NCBI GenBank assembly: GCA_012519925.1
Contig: JAAYPF010000116.1
Location: 1 to 64,000 of the forward strand
DNA: 64,000 nucleotides
From: Clostridiaceae bacterium
GTDB taxonomy: Bacteria; Bacillota; Clostridia; Acetivibrionales; Acetivibrionaceae
Reading direction: 5' to 3'
Both the position numbers and the translations under genes were made by a program. The notes beneath the pieces were generated by a model that worked only from the letters and a program-made list of their open reading frames with translations, did no database searches and had not been told where the DNA came from. Of the stretch, positions 62,465 through 64,000 are shown piece by piece. Position 1 is the first letter of the stretch. The number at the start of each line of letters is the position of its first letter.

Positions 62465-62878
62465 ATGAACAAAATTATGCTAATCGGAAGACTAACTCAG
62501 GATCCTGAAGTGAGGCTGACTACTACCAATAAGTCTCTTTGCCAATTTAGACTCGCTGTAAACAGAAAATATTCAAAGCAGGGCGAGCCATCCCAAGCTG
62601 ATTTCTTTCCTATAGTTGCTTGGGAGAAAACCTCCGAATTTTGCAGTAACTATTTCCGAAAAGGACAGAAAGTTGCAATTATTGGAAGATTGCATAACAG
62701 AACCTGGGATGATTCAGAAGGTAAAAGACACTATATTACTGAAATTATTGCAGAAGAAGTATCCTTTGCAGACAGTAAAAGGTCTTCAGACCAAACTGAT
62801 AGTGCCGATACATCAGTTTTTCAATCAGCTAACGAGGAATTCAACTCTCAAAATAATATAAATGAACTTCCATTTTAA
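62465..62878 (+). CDS. ssb: Single-stranded DNA-binding protein
   Basis: MNKIMLIGRLTQDPEVRLTTTNKSLCQFRLAVNRKY..., acidic tail ending NELPF. Confidence 0.95.
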   Translation: MNKIMLIGRLTQDPEVRLTTTNKSLCQFRLAVNRKYSKQGEPSQADFFPIVAWEKTSEFCSNYFRKGQKVAIIGRLHNRTWDDSEGKRHYITEIIAEEVSFADSKRSSDQTDSADTSVFQSANEEFNSQNNINELPF

Positions 62879-62890
62879 ATGGTACACTAA

Positions 62891-62928
62891 AAAAGCTTTG
62901 GAGCATCTAAGTCATGCCCAAAGCTTTT
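62891..62928. terminator. Bidirectional terminator between ssb and exoA
   Basis: AAAAGCTTTGGaGCAT / ATGCcCAAAGCTTTT. Confidence 0.85.
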
Positions 62929-62949
62929 ATCTATCATATTATTTTTTAT

Positions 62950-63702
62950 CTAAAGAATAATACCAACGGGACAGTGATCCGACCCCATAACTTCCGAATA
63001 AATCAGAGAATCCTTAAGCCGGCTTTTTAAACTATCGGATATAAGGAAATAATCTATTCTCCACCCTGCGTTATTTTGCCTTGCATTAAACATATAGGAC
63101 CACCATGTATATGCTCCCGTCTTATCTGGATAAAGATATCTAAAGGTATCTACAAAGCCACTATTTATATAATTATCAAACTTACTTCTTTCCTCATCAG
63201 TAAATCCTGCATTTTTTCTGTTAGACTTAGGATTCTTAAGATCAATTTCCTTATGTGCAACATTCAGATCACCACAAACAATAATAGGTTTGTTTTTTTC
63301 AAGAATTTTTAGATAAGACAAAAAATCATCTTCCCATTTCATACGGTATTCAAGCCTTGCAAGACCCTTTTGCGAATTTGGAGTGTATACCGTAATAACA
63401 TAGTAGTCATCAAATTCTAGAGTAATAACTCTACCTTCATTGTTATGTTCCTCTATTCCTATTCCATACGAGACATTAACAGGCTTTGCTTTTGTAAAAA
63501 CTGCCACGCCAGAATACCCCTTTTTTTGTGCGTAATTCCAATACTGATAATAGCCCTCAGCAGTTATTTCAATTTGACCTTCCTGTACTTTCGTCTCCTG
63601 AATACAAATTATATCGGCGTCTTCCCTTTCGAAGAACTCCATAAAACCTTTACCCATTGCTGCCCTGATTCCATTCACATTCCACGATATCATCTTTGCC
63701 AT
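62950..63702 (-). CDS. exoA: Exodeoxyribonuclease III
   Basis: [52 protein letters not shown]. Confidence 0.96.
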   Translation of the reverse strand: MAKMISWNVNGIRAAMGKGFMEFFEREDADIICIQETKVQEGQIEITAEGYYQYWNYAQKKGYSGVAVFTKAKPVNVSYGIGIEEHNNEGRVITLEFDDYYVITVYTPNSQKGLARLEYRMKWEDDFLSYLKILEKNKPIIVCGDLNVAHKEIDLKNPKSNRKNAGFTDEERSKFDNYINSGFVDTFRYLYPDKTGAYTWWSYMFNARQNNAGWRIDYFLISDSLKSRLKDSLIYSEVMGSDHCPVGIIL

Positions 63703-63742
63703 TATCCCATAACTCCTTTAAGCCTCTTATAAATAAAATATT

Positions 63743-64000
63743 TTAAGGATTTAAATTAGATCCATAGCACACAATTCCTCTTTCAGAATCAACAGTAACT
63801 ACTGACCCATTCTTAAGTATCTTTGTGGCGTTTTCCGCTCCAATTATAACAGGTATTTCCAACGCTAGTCCCACTGTGGCCGCATGTGAATTCGAACCTC
63901 CCTCTTCCACAACTAAAGCTGAGGATCTTTTAATAATTGGAAGCATTTCATTAGTGGTATAAGGCACAACTAATATATTATCCTCTGAGAAATTTTCATT
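63743..64000 (-). CDS. pyk: Pyruvate kinase C-terminal PEP-utilising domain (partial, 5' part beyond window)
   Basis: Open to window edge: NENFSEDNILVVPYTTNEMLPIIKRSSALVVEEGGSNSHAATVGLALEIPVIIGAENATKILKNGSVVTVD. Confidence 0.85.
   Translation of the reverse strand, partial: NENFSEDNILVVPYTTNEMLPIIKRSSALVVEEGGSNSHAATVGLALEIPVIIGAENATKILKNGSVVTVDSERGIVCYGSNLNP

Overview
The window is an AT-rich chromosomal segment from a spore-forming Firmicute, probably a Clostridia member (inference from sigF/spoIIA, spoVA, spoIVF, whiA-hprK and DUF6648-like content). It holds about 60 protein genes: a gap-pgk-tpiA-gpmI glycolytic operon, pfkA, the spoIIAA-spoIIAB-sigF and spoVAC-D-Eb-Ea sporulation genes with splB, an hprK-PHP-murB-rapZ-yvcK-(glycogen debranching)-whiA-HPr cluster, two tRNA-Gly genes, a riboflavin operon behind an FMN riboswitch, spoIVFA/spoIVFB, mgsA, minCDE, PBP2, mreBCD, maf, mecA, lon, argJ, cheX, cheW, chromate transporters, ssb, exoA and the 3' end of pyk. 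No prophage, CRISPR array or autonomous transposon was seen. The most interesting material is intergenic. (1) A ~65-bp two-hairpin repeat ('F1') occurs at five loci. At four of them it lies immediately after the U-tract of an intrinsic terminator, at all five it is co-oriented with the upstream gene, it is tandemly duplicated twice, and it shows compensatory base changes. (2) A ~160-bp MITE-like repeat ('F2') occurs in about a dozen full, truncated or degenerate copies, splits several operons, and sometimes its terminal repeat forms or abuts a stop codon. (3) A short palindromic repeat ('F3') occurs at two convergent gene ends. Other observations are a decayed CheY-like receiver, a spoIVFB whose conserved N-terminus lies upstream of any ATG/GTG/TTG codon, a 350-bp insertion between spoIIAB and sigF, and an SOS box inside the ssb promoter. 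All assignments come from reading the sequence; no database search was run.
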